Program-made: the position numbers and the translations under genes | Origin: Boswellia sacra | Taxonomy: Eukaryota; Streptophyta; Magnoliopsida; Sapindales; Burseraceae | DNA length: 64,000 nucleotides | Direction of reading: 5' to 3' | Assembly: GCA_013180625.2 (NCBI GenBank) | Contig: SNVD02015095.1 | Location: 34,089 to 98,088 of the forward strand | Notes under the pieces: model-generated | Told to the model about the DNA's origin: nothing | What the model saw: the letters and a program-made list of their open reading frames with translations, nothing else | Database searches by the model: none | Shown: positions 33,880 to 45,993 of the stretch, in pieces | Position numbering within the stretch: position 1 is the stretch's first letter | Layout: each line of letters begins with the position of its first letter

Positions 33880-35485
33880 GATACCACTGTTAGAAATTCA
33901 GATACCACTATTGCAAACTCTGATATCATTTTACAAACTCTAACATCGTTGTTATGAGCTTTCTAACATAAATAGTTAAGACAAACTAAACAAAGAAGAA
34001 AAATGGATGGAAATACTCCATATATTATATAAAACGTAATCCACAATAGGAGTACTCAATAATGGAGGTAATCCACAAACTACATAATCTAACACGACCT
34101 TTATATAGGCATTGTATCAAAGAACTCAACCATGAAAGTAAAACCACTACTAACCACTACTAACATAAGAGATAAAATAGGACTACTAAACCCTAATTTA
34201 TAAACCAAATCAATAACAAATGTAACAACCTACATCTTAAAGAATAGGTCTTATAGTTAAATAAAATATCCAGCATTCCCTCTCTTAAACTGAATATTTT
34301 CGAATATTCAGTTTAACATATATGAAAAATCTTTATCAACCCATACAAATTTGAATGCTTCAACATTATTATCTATAAACCCACAAAAAAATAGTTTTTG
34401 TTTCATTTTATAAAACAGACCAAAGTCAACTTTACCATGTAAAAACAAGGTTTGTTATTAAGTCTTCTTAACCAACTCCTATGTCTTATTTCTCATTGTA
34501 GCCTGCTAGTATCCACTTTCATGACAGTTTATTACATGTGCAAAACACCTTGGCTCAAGTTCAACCTATAACTTACCAAATCTGCATAACCAAACCTTTG
34601 AGAAGAGTGCAACTTCCTTCTTGATCTGTCCTAGGCTAGCTACTCTAACCTCATTTTTTAGATCACCTGACTATCTCCTTAATCTGTCACCTTACAGATC
34701 ACCTAACAAATACTGATTATCAGATCCATGACATTAATTTCACCTTTTACTATCAAATACCTAGCTATACCGTACTTCCTGGAGAAATTTGTTGAACTCT
34801 CTATCATAGTACTGAATACCCTTTTTTTCCATTCTCAACTGACTTCCTATTGCAAAAACATCTTGATGGAAATGTGAGAAGTTATTATTATTTGTTGTTG
34901 TTGTTGTTGCAAGTAATTTGACATACCAAAACTGAGATGAACATGATTTCAACCTTTGACTTGTCCATCGTCTCTAGTTTCCATCCTAATGAATTTTGAA
35001 TTTTGACCATCACGATCTCTCTCATTATTGGGGAATCAATAATCTCTTCTGATTTTTGGTACCCATTCTTACATTTCTAATCTTTTCTCCTTGAGATCCT
35101 TCAACCCCTGCCCTTCAAGCACTATTTTTTGCATATCAATCAGAGTGACGCTAGTTGTTGTGTCAACTATATCAATAGCTACAACCTTCCAATATTCCTT
35201 AAACTTGGAAAAGTGCTCCATCAACATGCTTCAATGATCATAGTAACTATCAAAGCAAGGAATTGCGGGTTGTATATAAATCTTAGAAGCCATGACTGCT
35301 GCTACTACCACAAAAGTGACTCTTAAGCTCACTTTTTTTCCTTTTGTGGCTTCCTAACATAGCTTTAATAAAAGCAAGTAAATTGTTGTTACTGGCTTTA
35401 AATAGACCCCAATAACCTCTCTTGATCATCCAATGTGAGACTTAAAAAACTCATCACAATGGGCACTTAGGTCTGGCTCTGATAC

Positions 35486-35879
35486 TGTTATTGCGAACTT
35501 TGTTACAAGCTTTGATACCATTTTTAGAAATTCAAATACCATTGTCACAAACTCCGATGTCACTGTTATGAGCTTTATAACATAAGTAGTTAAGACAGAC
35601 TAAACAAATGAGAATAATGGATGGAAAATACTTCATATTTATATAAAGCATAATCCATAATAGATGTACTCCATGATGGAAGTCTTCCATGAATTACACA
35701 ATTTGAAACGACTTATATAGGCATTATATCAAACAACTCAACCATGAAAGTTAGACCACTACAAACATGAGATAAAATAGGAGTAATAATACCTAATTTG
35801 CACTGACCATATCAACAACAAATGTAACAACCTACGTCCTAAAGAATAGGTCTTATAACCTAAATAAAATTATCTAACA
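35486..35879 (-). repeat. Right LTR of the short copia-type element
   Basis: 394 bp, starts TGTTATTGCGAAC and ends ATTATCTAACA. Matches 33885-34275 closely (GAGCTTTMTAACATAARTAGTTAAGAC and the AACAACCTACRTC end). Confidence 0.9.
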
Positions 35880-36133
35880 AGATTAACTGCTAGAGTTTTT
35901 GAGGAGAAAAAAGCAGGGATAAAGATAAAGAGATTAAGAATATGGAAATTTTACAAGGAACTCCATAGCCGATCGAGTCATTACAGTTAGTAATAGTTGA
36001 AGAGAAAGGAAGAATTTATTCAGAAAAAGGCAAGGAAATGAGGGTCATATTTGCAGATAAGGAACTCCATGATCAATATATAGACAAATTTATTGAGGTT
36101 CTTGAGAACCATAGACAAGTTTCCAAGGAATGA
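35880..36133 (+). pseudogene. Truncated UGT pseudogene A, 3' piece
   Basis: Picks up where 23879 stopped: GATTAACTGCTAGAGTTTTT matches GGATTAATTGCTAGAGTTTT of the intact UGT (41679 on). It then follows the UGT C-terminus through GAGGAGAAAAAAGCAGGGAT, GAACTCCATGATCAATATAT and a terminal TGA near 36133. One or more indels shift the frame. Together the two pieces equal only the last about 95 codons of a UGT. The shared 5' breakpoint with pseudogene C shows it was a fragment before duplication. Not functional. Confidence 0.85.
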
Positions 36134-37650
36134 ATTCCAATTTCCATGTTTGGTAATCTTTCCATGAACTAGAAGCCAAAACAAATATTTTCTCATGATA
36201 AAGAGTGTGTAGAATTAAGTCGTGAACTTTGTGATCAATGTTAAAGATTAGCTAATTTTGTGAAATAAATTTCATTCTTATGGTCTAGGATTTAGCTGAA
36301 GAATCCACAATATAGTTTGTTGTATCAAATTTATTAGATGTAATTTGAATTTTGTATAATTACTTTAACAATAATGTTATACTTACAAAATTTTTTTACC
36401 AAATTAATGTGACATCATTTTACATTATTCATCGTATTTATAAATATAATATAAAGGGGATTAAATTTTGGATATAATTTGTCCCTAGTTTTAAATTTTG
36501 TGTCATAATACACATAATTAACTCTTAAAACTCAATTCATATAATTTGATATGACAAAATACTATTATATATATAAAAGTGTTAATTAATAAGGGAAGTG
36601 ATATTTTAACACAAAATTTTTATACAATTTATTAGCACAAATTTATGACCCTTGATCTCATCAAATCTAATGGTTGAGACTAAAAGTCAAAAAGTTATAG
36701 TTAAAGTTATAGATCGATGGTTAGAAATTTGTATTTAATTTTATGTTAAAAAATTTGAAGCAAAAGATCACTTCCCAATTAATAAATGAAAGAATTAATT
36801 TAATAAAATATATTATAATAAATGGTAATTTAACAATCACTCATCCAGTAACATTATGTCTTATTAGGTTGTAAATTTGATTGATTGAGTTTAGTAATGT
36901 ATATGTAAAGTTAATTCATAAAATTAAAGTAGTACTAGATATACAAGCAAGTTATACAACCCAATTCATACAACCTGATATGACACAAATTTATTATGTA
37001 AGTAAAAATAAAAAATTAATTAATTTTTAATAAATAAAATGGGACCTACTCATACAATAAATTTCTACCATATCATGTTGTATGAATTAGAATATATAAT
37101 TTAGTTATGTATCTGACTTTATTGTAAAATTAATTATTTAACTAAATAAATCATTAAAATAAATAATTACCCAACAATTAGCCTTTCGTGAAGTTATTTG
37201 ATGAAACTAAATGTTATTAAACATTTTTTGTAAAAACAAAAAATAAAAAGCCGAAAACGATTGAAATGAAAACATATATTGATATACGGTGAAACTCGCC
37301 CAAAGAAGTTCCCTGCCAGCACCATACCCATTCTTTTCTTTTATCTCTTTTCATACTTACTTCCTTCAGTTATGATATAAAAAAAATATAAATAAATAAA
37401 CTCAACAATGTGATAAATGAAATAAATGTTTGGCTACGGAGTTCATTAACAAATTTGCATTTACAGGCTTTCGTTTTGCCACAGGATGACAGGAATTTGT
37501 TAGATGATTTCATACTGTTGCAGGTACAAATATCAAGCTTAAAATCTATGCTATAAAACTCAAACCAGCACGAAAAGGCTCCCAAGCCCATAAAGCAATA
37601 AAGCCCTGTTTTACGAGGACAAAACCCATTAGCGTAATAAAATAAAACGT
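36134..37650. repeat. Segmental duplication, copy 1 right part
   Basis: Follows the UGT fragment in the same order as 43485-44600 (AGATTAGCTAA..., ACATTATGTCTTATTAGGTTG, AACAAATTTGC...ACAGGCTTTCG). Highly AT-rich, no gene. Copy 1 carries an extra about 350 bp around 36590-37150 not obvious in copy 2. Confidence 0.75.
37467..37523 (+). pseudogene. Orphan 57-bp exon-like fragment, copy 1
   Basis: Reads AFVLPQDDRNLLDDFILLQ, flanked by ACAG on the left and GTACAAAT on the right, i.e. a perfect 19-codon phase-0 exon with consensus splice sites. I do not recognise the parent gene. A copy lies at 44370-44426. Confidence 0.45.
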
Positions 37651-38875
37651 TTTTTTTTTTTTGGTTCAAGTATTTTTACACCCACTTGTAAAATCTCTTG
37701 TACGCTCATTAATATGAGAAATTTTATATTAACCAAATTATGGTCTCTATGGGCTCATTAGAAACTTGTGGCTTATGAGAATTTTCTCATATAAAGTATA
37801 GAAGAAATCCTAGAAGTTAATTATAAGCCGCATAATAGATCCACGTATCCCATTCTTTTATCCAAATAATTAAAGTAAGTAATAAGAACAGGAAGATTAA
37901 AGAGTTATTAGGTGTAAGAAAATGTGTCGAAATAAATAAATAAAAATGTAAGTGATCATTTAGAAAATTTTGGAGTAAAACGCTAGAAAAAATAAAAGAA
38001 ATAAGGAAGATTTTTTAATTAATTTAATCCAGTAGAGATCTTAATAATATGATAGTATATATGAACCATATTTGTGATCATCTACTGCAAAAAGAATTAG
38101 GATTTTCCATTTACCTAATTTTACCTCAATATTTTAAGATTTAATAATAAGTGGATTTAAAAAAAAAAAACTTATAAATTTTGTTGAAATCAGTACATTT
38201 CTCCTTATCGTCAATGAAGGTTAGCATGCTATGTTATGTTTAAGTTATTTTAACTAAATTAATGCTAAATTACTAAACTATAAAATTTTATAGGAATAAT
38301 ATAGATTAAAAATATTTTGAATTATTAAAATAAATAATTTTTAAAAAATTAAAAGAAGTTGACGGAGTGTTTCTTTTAATTTCTTATTATTTAATATTAC
38401 AGAGAACAACTAATTATTCAATTTAATACTTTTGTGTATTGTCAAATTTTAATATATTTATAACAGTTTTGAATTGCGGAAAGTTGTTGACTATTTCATA
38501 ATCTGAGGTTTCATTAAAATTATTCTTATAATTTTCCTTTTCAGTCATGTTTGAACCTAACATATGGACTCTTTGCCCTTTTCACTACTGTTATCTTTAG
38601 TTGAAATTGATTAAGCAGAAACAGGATTTGCCAGATTTTAAAATCATAAATGCTCAATGTAGGACCTGCAATAAACCTCAGGAGACGCTTGTGAGATTGG
38701 TCTATGGATTCCATAGATTGTTAAAGCCAAACGTGCTGTTTAAACGCTACACTCCAAATTGGGTCAACTCAACTAGAACCTTTCAATTAATTAACCCATA
38801 TACAGTGACTGGTGCATACGCATTAGCGATGTAATTAGGAATTTGGGATATGGTAAAGTTTTTTGGCACATGCGA

Positions 38876-38891
38876 TGCATGCATGCATGCA
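38876..38891. promoter_or_regulatory. Tandem CATGCATG (RY-type) motif
   Basis: TGCATGCATGCATGCA, overlapping palindromic RY elements known to bind B3-domain factors in seed promoters. About 1.65 kb upstream of the UGT start, so a link is speculative. Confidence 0.3.
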
Positions 38892-40128
38892 AAGGAATGG
38901 GCATTCCATGCGTGACACGGAGTCATGGACAGTTCGTACTAAACAAATAAGAATGACTGGCATAATTCGATATTTAATGATTCGATATTATAACTTTATT
39001 GACACAGTTTGACAAAATAATATTTGCTAAAAAGAGTAATCATACACGAATCCGAAAATTTATCTCATAATTATGTATATAAAATGACGTGACATAAATT
39101 TAAATATATCACATCATTTATTATATCCATCCATTTTACCGATCATTAATTAATTGAATAGATATAATTTAAATTTGGGATCGAATTTAGCAAAAATATC
39201 ATTATTTTGTAAAAAATAGGAAAAAATATACAAACCCCGAAAAACTCTTTAAACAACCCTTCTCCAAAATTAAAAATTTTGTATCAGCTCTATACACTCA
39301 TTTTTACCTTATATACCCTTAACTAATTGGATAATTACAAAATTATTATTTTATAAAAATAAATCAGAAATTTTGTAAAATCTGATTAATCAAAGAACTT
39401 ATTTTCTTCGGTTTTCCAAGACTTATTTCTTCGGATTCCTAGAAAATCAATTTTACAAGACTTCCACTAGCACTAAAACTGAATATTTATTCTTGCATTA
39501 AAATAAACTTGTGTAAAATATCTTGCTTTCTCTTCATCCAAATCTCTACCATTTTTCTCTTCAAAGCCCACAACAAAAGCTATGACAAGAGGTAACTAGA
39601 GAAGTTTTTCAAGAGATATATTCTTAATTTGGTGTTTGTTGGGTTATAAAGAATGTAAAAGAAAGAGTGATGTTCATGATATATTTGATAGCTTGTGAAT
39701 GGTGACATAAAAATGGGATATTTTTACAAATCAATAGATTGATAATAGATACCATAAATAAAATAGGATTAGGGATTTAGTAGGCATGATAATTGATAAC
39801 TAAAAAAGGAAAACAAAAAATAATTATATTTTAGTGATAGTGTACATACAATTTATTTACAATCAAATCTTCTTAGGATCTAAGTTGACAAAAATTTTTT
39901 AAAGGAACAAAAAAATAAAAATAAATAAGGGTAATTATATCTATAGTAGGATTTTGTCAACTCAAATTATAGAAAGAGTTGATTGTAAATAAGTGTATGT
40001 GTAGTATTATTTATTGGATTTTAATAAAACTATCAATATTTTATGATCTCCTCCTTAATAATAATCTATCTTTTGGCGAACAGAAATAAGTGTACTAAAT
40101 TTGACAAGAAAGTATTATAAAGTAATGC

Positions 40129-40138
<10 letters not shown>

Positions 40139-40160
<22 letters not shown>
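40139..40160. repeat. (TA)n microsatellite
   Basis: Eleven TA units after GTGTGTGTC. Confidence 0.9.
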
Positions 40161-40373
40161 CATCAGTTTTGCTTGAGTAATGACGGGACCTACGAAATCA
40201 ATTATTTTGTTGAATTGTTCTACAGACCCTGCACGCACAGACCAAAAAAAAAAAAAAGAGATATGAAAGGCAAAATTTAATTTGGAGAAACAAAAAGTTA
40301 TTAACATCTACAAGAGGCAGCAGGTAACAGGCTGCTCTAACAAATAAATTCTATCATCAATTTACTATTAGTA

Positions 40374-40384
40374 TTATATATAAA
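40374..40384 (+). promoter_or_regulatory. Probable TATA box of the UGT gene
   Basis: TATATATAAAT about 150 bp before the ATG, a plausible distance for a plant core promoter with a 5' leader of about 120 bp. Confidence 0.35.
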
Positions 40385-40533
40385 TTATTTTATTTAGCGG
40401 TTGAGATGTATCTATCCTTAGATATAATTTTCTATCAGATTAATATCAACAAAAATATGATTGGGATTTATTATACGACTCAAAAACGCTTTCATCGCTA
40501 AAACAAAGAAAATATCCTAAACGCTGGTAATCA

Positions 40534-41940
40534 ATGGCTGCTGCAAAAAAGCTTCACATAGCCATGTTTCCATGGCTGGCATTTGGTCATATGATCCCGT
40601 ATTTTGAACTAGCCAAGCGCATCGCTCAAAAGGGTCACCACATCTCCTTCATATCCACCCCCAGAAATATCCAACGCCTACCAAAAATCCCTCCAAATTT
40701 ATCGTCTTTGATGAACTTTGTGAGCTTCACTTTACCCCATGTAGACAATCTCCCGCAGGATGCAGAGGCCACCAGTGACTTACCAATTGAAGACGTTCCC
40801 TACCTCAAAATCGCCTTTGATAAGCTCCAGGATTCAGTTGCTCAGTTTCTAGAAATATCTACTCCAGATTGGATCATTTACGACTTCGCACCTTACTGGC
40901 TGTCGCCAATAGCAGGCAAGCTTGGCATCTCGCGCGCCCATTTCAGTATCTTCCAGGCCTGGACGTACTGTTTTGGGGGATCATCGTCGGTCATGATCAA
41001 CGGCGATCTGCGAACGAAGCCAGAAGATTTCACTGTTTCTCCCGAGTGGGTACCGTTTCATTCCAACGTAGCGTTTCGGCTTTACGAGGCAAAGTCTATC
41101 TTCCAGCATTATGAAGTAAACGATTCTGGAGTCAGCGATCTGGTTCGTATGGGGTCAACACTTGCTGGTGTTGATGTGATAGCTATGAGAAGCTGTCTGG
41201 AGCTGGAATCAGAATGGTTAAGCCTCCTGGAACAGCTTAACAATAAACCAGTGTTAGCTGTAGGACTGTTGCCGCCCGCTGCTAGCGACATGAGAGACGG
41301 CCCTGAAGATGACTCATGGATTACAATCAGTGAGTGGTTAGACAAACAGAAGTCAGGTTCTGTAGTTTACGTTGCATTTGGAAGTGAGTTAAATCTAAGT
41401 CAAGACCAACTCACTGAGCTGGCTCTAGGGCTAGAACAATCTGGGTTACCCTTCTTTTGGGCTTTAAGAAAGCGGCACGACTCGGTGGAGCTTCCGGATG
41501 GGTTCGAGAAAAGAGTGAAGGAACGTGGAGTGGTATGGACGAATTGGGCACCTCAACTCAGGATATTAGCTCATGAAGCGGTGGGAGCATTCTTGACTCA
41601 CTGTGGGTTTAGCTCAGTTGCAGAGTCACTCTACTACGGACGTCCACTGGTGATGTTACCTTTCTTAATGGACCAAGGATTAATTGCTAGAGTTTTTGAG
41701 GAGAAGAAAGCGGGGATAGAGATAAAGAGAGATGAAGAAGATGGAAGTTTTACGAGGAACACCGTGGCTGAGTCTTTGAGGTCGGTGATGCTTGAAGAAG
41801 AGGGGAGCATTTGCAGGGACAAAGCCAGGGAATTGAGAGTCTTATTTTCCGATGAGGAACTCCACGATCAATACATAGTCAAATTTGTCGAATTTCTCCA
41901 GAACCGTACGTATATAAACAAGTTAGATTGTAATGAATGA
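40534..41940 (+). CDS. UDP-glycosyltransferase, UGT91-like (flavonoid/terpenoid sugar-chain type)
   Basis: Single-exon, 468-residue family-1 glycosyltransferase, typical length. Start [20 protein letters not shown] carries the catalytic His (H19), and IIYDFAP carries the partner Asp (D117). The PSPG donor box runs from W338 ([20 protein letters not shown]) to Q381 (PFLMDQ). Gln at the last PSPG position is usual for glucose users but also occurs in rhamnosyltransferases. PSPG position 22, almost always Trp, is Phe (F359, HCGF). [10 protein letters not shown] and the MLPF..DQ ending are typical of UGT91, whose members often add a second sugar (rhamnose, glucose or xylose) to glycosides of flavonoids, steroids or triterpenes. 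The acceptor cannot be read from sequence. Cytosolic, no signal peptide. No stops or frameshifts, unlike the two truncated paralogues on each side. The annotation rhamnosyltransferase 1-like would be a homology label only. Confidence 0.95.
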   Translation: MAAAKKLHIAMFPWLAFGHMIPYFELAKRIAQKGHHISFISTPRNIQRLPKIPPNLSSLMNFVSFTLPHVDNLPQDAEATSDLPIEDVPYLKIAFDKLQDSVAQFLEISTPDWIIYDFAPYWLSPIAGKLGISRAHFSIFQAWTYCFGGSSSVMINGDLRTKPEDFTVSPEWVPFHSNVAFRLYEAKSIFQHYEVNDSGVSDLVRMGSTLAGVDVIAMRSCLELESEWLSLLEQLNNKPVLAVGLLPPAASDMRDGPEDDSWITISEWLDKQKSGSVVYVAFGSELNLSQDQLTELALGLEQSGLPFFWALRKRHDSVELPDGFEKRVKERGVVWTNWAPQLRILAHEAVGAFLTHCGFSSVAESLYYGRPLVMLPFLMDQGLIARVFEEKKAGIEIKRDEEDGSFTRNTVAESLRSVMLEEEGSICRDKARELRVLFSDEELHDQYIVKFVEFLQNRTYINKLDCNE

Positions 41941-42514
41941 ATTGTTACATTAGGTGTATTTCACTTAGTCTGTACTGGAAGTCATAATCTCCGAATTGAA
42001 TAATAGTTTTCTCACTATAATTGTATGAAATTTAGTGTCTTTTTTACTAAAATTTCAATACCGTCCCGTTTTCTCCGCCAACCGGGAAGTAGAAGGATTC
42101 AAAGGCAGTTCACTCGCTCGCTTAGTACTTGTACTAAGGCATTCTCTCTAAGCTAGCTTGTCTCTTCCCTACAAGTTGAGCTAGTTCCTGTTTATTCACT
42201 CTTAAAAAAAATTAAAACAATGTTGAGTACTTTGTTCAGTTTTAAGCTTAGCCTGACAATTGTTTGGTAAGAATGCTAGAAAAGTTATGCTCGTAATTGA
42301 CTAGTAGTGTTCTTATCGACGACAACGTTTAGCACATCAATAATGGATGTCCTGACTCTTTGCTTCCAAGAACAAGAAGCTCTAGCATGTTCTTAGCAAC
42401 TACGTGAGCTGAGCTATCTTTGCGTGGTGCGAATCCGCCCAGCATTATCCCAACAGTGTGTTTGTGGTGATCGTGAGCTTTTAAAAGTAAAAAGCAATAC
42501 AAAGCTGACAAAAG
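41941..42514. other. 3' flank of UGT gene; no further gene
   Basis: An AATAAT-type polyadenylation-like signal lies about 55 bp after the stop. The 60-codon minus-strand frame at 42329-42511 shows no domain and is not called. Confidence 0.4.
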
Positions 42515-43214
42515 AGTCTGTCTACCTACCTTTCAATTCTTACTTACCAGTCTCGGACGAGAGAGAGCTCCCTCAAGTTTTCACACATGAAATTTCTTAA
42601 TTAAACTGATAATTAATTGTTCTGTTTCTTTTTTTAATTATAATAAATAAAAAATCTATTTCAACATTAACCTATGCAAAAATTAATATAACTTCTAAAA
42701 TAAAATAATCGTTTGTAGAAAAATAATCATATTTTAAAATGAATCGTCTTAAAATTTTATTAATTGAAAACTCAACAAAGATATTATTGTTATTTGTTTA
42801 TTTATTTTAGTTATAAATTATAACGTTAATAGTCAAAAAGGGGTATAAGTGAAATTATCTCAAATTTGAGTGGATCATATCATACTAGCTTTTGAGAAAG
42901 ACTTATATGGAATATACTCAACACACATTGTCTTACTGATTTGGTGAGTCCATCTAATTAAATCATAACAAACAATTACAAATGATTGACAAATTAAAAA
43001 GAGAGAGAGAGAGAGAGATTTAAAAACCTAATGAAACGATGATATACATTGATGGATGGATTGAAAAAATGAAGAAAATTTTGAAAAATCACTATTTCCT
43101 CACCTGCCTTCAGTACATTGCAAATTGTAAATGATACATATATAGACACACGCCCGCACATATTTCAACCAAAACATTTGTTCTTAAAATTTCTTGTATT
43201 CCGTTACTTACTCT
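42515..43214. repeat. Segmental duplication, copy 2 left part
   Basis: Collinear with 23150-23841. Includes a (GA)n microsatellite near 43000-43018 absent from copy 1. Confidence 0.8.
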
Positions 43215-43484
43215 ATTTCGGACGTCCACTGCTTATGCTAGCTTTCTCAATGGGCCAGAGAAAGCAGGGATAGAGATAAAGAGAGATGAAGAAGATGGAA
43301 ACTTTTTACAAGGAACTCAACAGCCTAGTCTTTAAGGTTGGTCATAGTTGAAGAGGAAGAAAGAATTTGCCGGGAAAAAGCCAAGGAAACAAGGGTCTTA
43401 TTTGCAGATAAGGAAAGCCATGATCAATATATAGACAAATTTATTGAGGTTCTTCAGAACCATAGACAAGTTTCCGAGCAATGA
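43215..43484 (+). pseudogene. Truncated UGT pseudogene C
   Basis: CGGACGTCCACTG (43220) matches the intact UGT's GRPL codons, followed by TTATGCTAGCTTTCTCAATGG (PSPG end). An about 25-bp deletion removes the segment after GGCCA, and the sequence resumes at GAGAAAGCAGGGATAGAGAT. It then follows the UGT C-terminus, including GATCAATATATAGACAAATT, to a TGA at 43482-43484. The frame is broken by the deletion and by an insertion after GATGGAAACTTTTTACA. Sequence before 43215 is not UGT and is shared with pseudogene A, so both copies descend from one truncated fragment. Not functional. Confidence 0.85.
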
Positions 43485-44600
43485 ATTCCAATTTCTACAT
43501 TTATTAACTTTTCCATGAACCGGAAGCCAAAGCAAATATTTTCTCATGATCAGTTTGTAGAATTAAGTTGTGCTCTTTGTGATCAATGTTAAAGATTAGC
43601 TAACTTTGTGAAGTAAGTTTCATTCTCATCTTCTAGGATTTATCTGAAGAATCCACAATATAGTTTGAATCACAATATAGTTTGTTGAATCAAATTTATT
43701 AGATGTAATTTGAATTTTTTATTATTAATATAACAATGTTATAATTACAAATATAAAATTTGTTTACTAAGTTGATGTCACATCATTTCATATTATTCAT
43801 CGGTATTTGTAAAAATAATATAGAGAGGATTTAGTTTTGGATAAAAATAGTCTTCACTTTTAAAATTTGAGTAATAATACACATAAATTAACTTGTAAAA
43901 CAGAATTCATATAATTTGATGTGACAAAACATCATTAGAAAATTAAAGTGTTAATTAATAAATAAAAGAAAGTATAATAAATTGTACTTTAATAATTATT
44001 TATCCAGTAACATTATGTCTTATTAGGTTGCATAAATTCGATTGGTTGGGTTGATTAATGTATTTGTAAAATTGTTCATAAAATTAATTATTTAACTAAA
44101 TAAATCATTAAAATAATTAAACACCCAACAATTAGCCTTTAGTGAAATTATCTGATGAAACACAAAATTAAATAAAAAACGAACGATTATAGTCAAAGTC
44201 ACCCAAAGAAGTTCCCCACCAGCTCCATACTCATATTCCTTTCTTTATCTCTTTTCATACTTACTTCCTCCCGCATGATAAAAATATTTAAAAAAAAAAA
44301 AAACTCAACGATGTGATAAATGGAATAAATATTTGGTTATGGAATTCATCAACAAATTTGCATCCACAGGCTTTCGTTTTGCCACAGGATGACAGGAATT
44401 TGTTAGATGATTTCATACTGTTGCAGGCGAAAATATCAGGCTTAAAATCAAGTTGTAGAACTCAAACCGGCACGAAAAGGCCCCAAAGCCCATGAAGCAA
44501 CATAGCCTCCTTTTACAAGGGAAAGGCGAGCCAAACCCGCTAGTTTCAGCGTAACAAAGGGAACCGGATATAGCATCTAAATAAGGTTTGATCAAAAATT
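43485..44600. repeat. Segmental duplication, copy 2 right part
   Basis: Collinear with 36134-37650, AT-rich, no gene. Ends near CGTAACAAAGG at about 44560-44600. Confidence 0.75.
44370..44426 (+). pseudogene. Orphan 57-bp exon-like fragment, copy 2
   Basis: Same 19-residue reading as 37467-37523. The acceptor (CCACAG) is kept, but the donor is GC (GCGAAA) instead of GT. No further exons recognised. Confidence 0.45.
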
Positions 44601-44862
44601 TATCCAAGCATGTGTTTAGAGGCACACGGCTTTATCTCAATCCTTCTCACATGAAATCTTTTAGGGAAGTCGTGTCTTTCCCTGAGAAAAGCTCCACTCT
44701 TACATCTTCGTTATCTCAAATTAAACATGGATAAGTGATTGATACAAATCAAAAACAAGGTACAAATCAGCTCACAAACTACTACTGTAACACCCAGCCC
44801 ATGAAAACAAGCCCAATCCCAACTTTAAAATTTCAAATAAGCTCAGCCCAGCCCAATTTTTT

Positions 44863-44974
44863 GGGATATTTACATTTTATCCCCTAAGGTAAGGTCGAAT
44901 GATAATTTACCCCCTCTATTATTTAATATTACAATATGCCCCCCGATTTCAAATTGTCCCGTTAACTTAAACGC
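44863..44974 (+). repeat. MULE left terminal inverted repeat
   Basis: Inverted match to 50211-50322, ending near AAACGCTG. Confidence 0.92.
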
Positions 44975-45222
44975 TGTAAGGGCAGAATGGGAAGCAAAAT
45001 GGGAAGCGATACTTCGTTAGGATTAGATGGGAAACAAGAAATGGGATTATGTAAATGAAGTCATGCCACGTCAGCTAACTATAGTAAAAATAAACACTAA
45101 CCATAGTTAGCAAATACACCAAACCCAGGGCTAAAGCGTGTTGTTGTAACTAATGTAAAAGTGTAAACTTTGTCTTCTTCAATAACACATAGCGCGCAAA
45201 GGTGATGCCTGGAACTGACCAT

Positions 45223-45266
45223 TGAACTTCCATAACTTCCATAGCGAACTTCCATAACTTCCATAG
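45223..45266. repeat. 22-bp tandem duplication
   Basis: GAACTTCCATAACTTCCATA, then GC, occurs twice in a row. Confidence 0.9.
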
Positions 45267-45854
45267 CCGGCAATGATGAAGTACGCTAGCGAGTCAGTGA
45301 CACAGGGCCATTCGAGAGGAAGCTCGTTGTCTGCCATGAACTCAAGGTAATGCTCTGTTTTACATCACGGTTCTTGGTTATGGAAAGCTTTTGGTTATGT
45401 ATGAATCACTATAAATGCTGGTATTAGATGCATGTAATATTTATTATGCATGTATGAAAAATGTTTCTGTTTGGGTGTAGATAGGGGTGTAATCGAAAGT
45501 GGGTTTCAAAATAAACATCGTTTGCATGGGTTTTTATGTGTAAAAGTTTGTTCTTTTTTAGTACATGGTTGGAGTATCTTGATGCATTATTAAAAGTTGT
45601 GGTCTTTTGGTGGAAAATGACACGAATATCATGCTTTTAGCCTAAAAAGTTTTGAACTTTTAGCCTAATGTATTGCATGGTGGTCTCGTGATGATTTTTT
45701 GCATACTAGTTTGAAATACCTTCGTAGGGTGAGATATTTGGTTATTGAGTCCAGATCTTGTTATTTCAAATGGGTTGATATTTGTGTATTGTGTGACAAT
45801 TTTATTTTCTTCTTTTAGTCAAAGCAGTAGTGGAATACATATTGTGGTATAAGT

Positions 45855-45908
45855 ATCATGATGCTGATTACATGTTATGCTATCATGATGCTGATTACAT
45901 GTTATGCA
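45855..45908. repeat. 27-bp tandem duplication
   Basis: ATCATGATGCTGATTACATG, then TTATGCT, occurs twice in a row in the probable leader or intron before the transposase. Confidence 0.9.
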
Positions 45909-45993
45909 TGTTTTTAAACTATGTAAAAGTATGTTATTGTGCAACTGTTAATTCCCATGCATATTATGCAGTGTATTCAGGATAACAATTAGA

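Larger units (their letters stand above)
23880..35879 (-). mobile_element. Short minus-strand copia-type element (non-coding), split by a SIRE-like insertion
   Basis: Its right LTR is 35486-35879 and its left LTR is 23880-23909 joined to 33885-34275. Next to the right LTR, TGGCTCTGATAC (35474-35485) is the reverse complement of a tRNA-Met primer-binding site. Next to the left LTR, the minus strand has an AAGAGAGGAA polypurine tract (rc of about 34276-34287). The interior (34276-35473, about 1.2 kb) shows no gag or pol, so it is a non-autonomous, TRIM-like or internally deleted element. Target duplications are GAATT (23875-23879) and AGATT (35880-35884), each one change from GGATT in the intact UGT paralogue. 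Confidence 0.85.
37651..40533. other. Intergenic region upstream of the UGT gene
   Basis: AT-rich, no gene I can support. The 77-codon frame at 38601-38834 (LPDFKIINAQCRTCNKPQET...) has no recognised domain. Noted sites: a CATGCATG run at 38876-38891, a (TA)n microsatellite at 40139-40160, and a TATA-like box at about 40374. Confidence 0.4.

Noticed and set aside
38601..38834. 77-codon plus-strand frame upstream of UGT
   Set aside because: No recognised motif, and no paralogue or partner exon seen.
42329..42511. 60-codon minus-strand frame after UGT
   Set aside because: No domain, and no similarity I can name.
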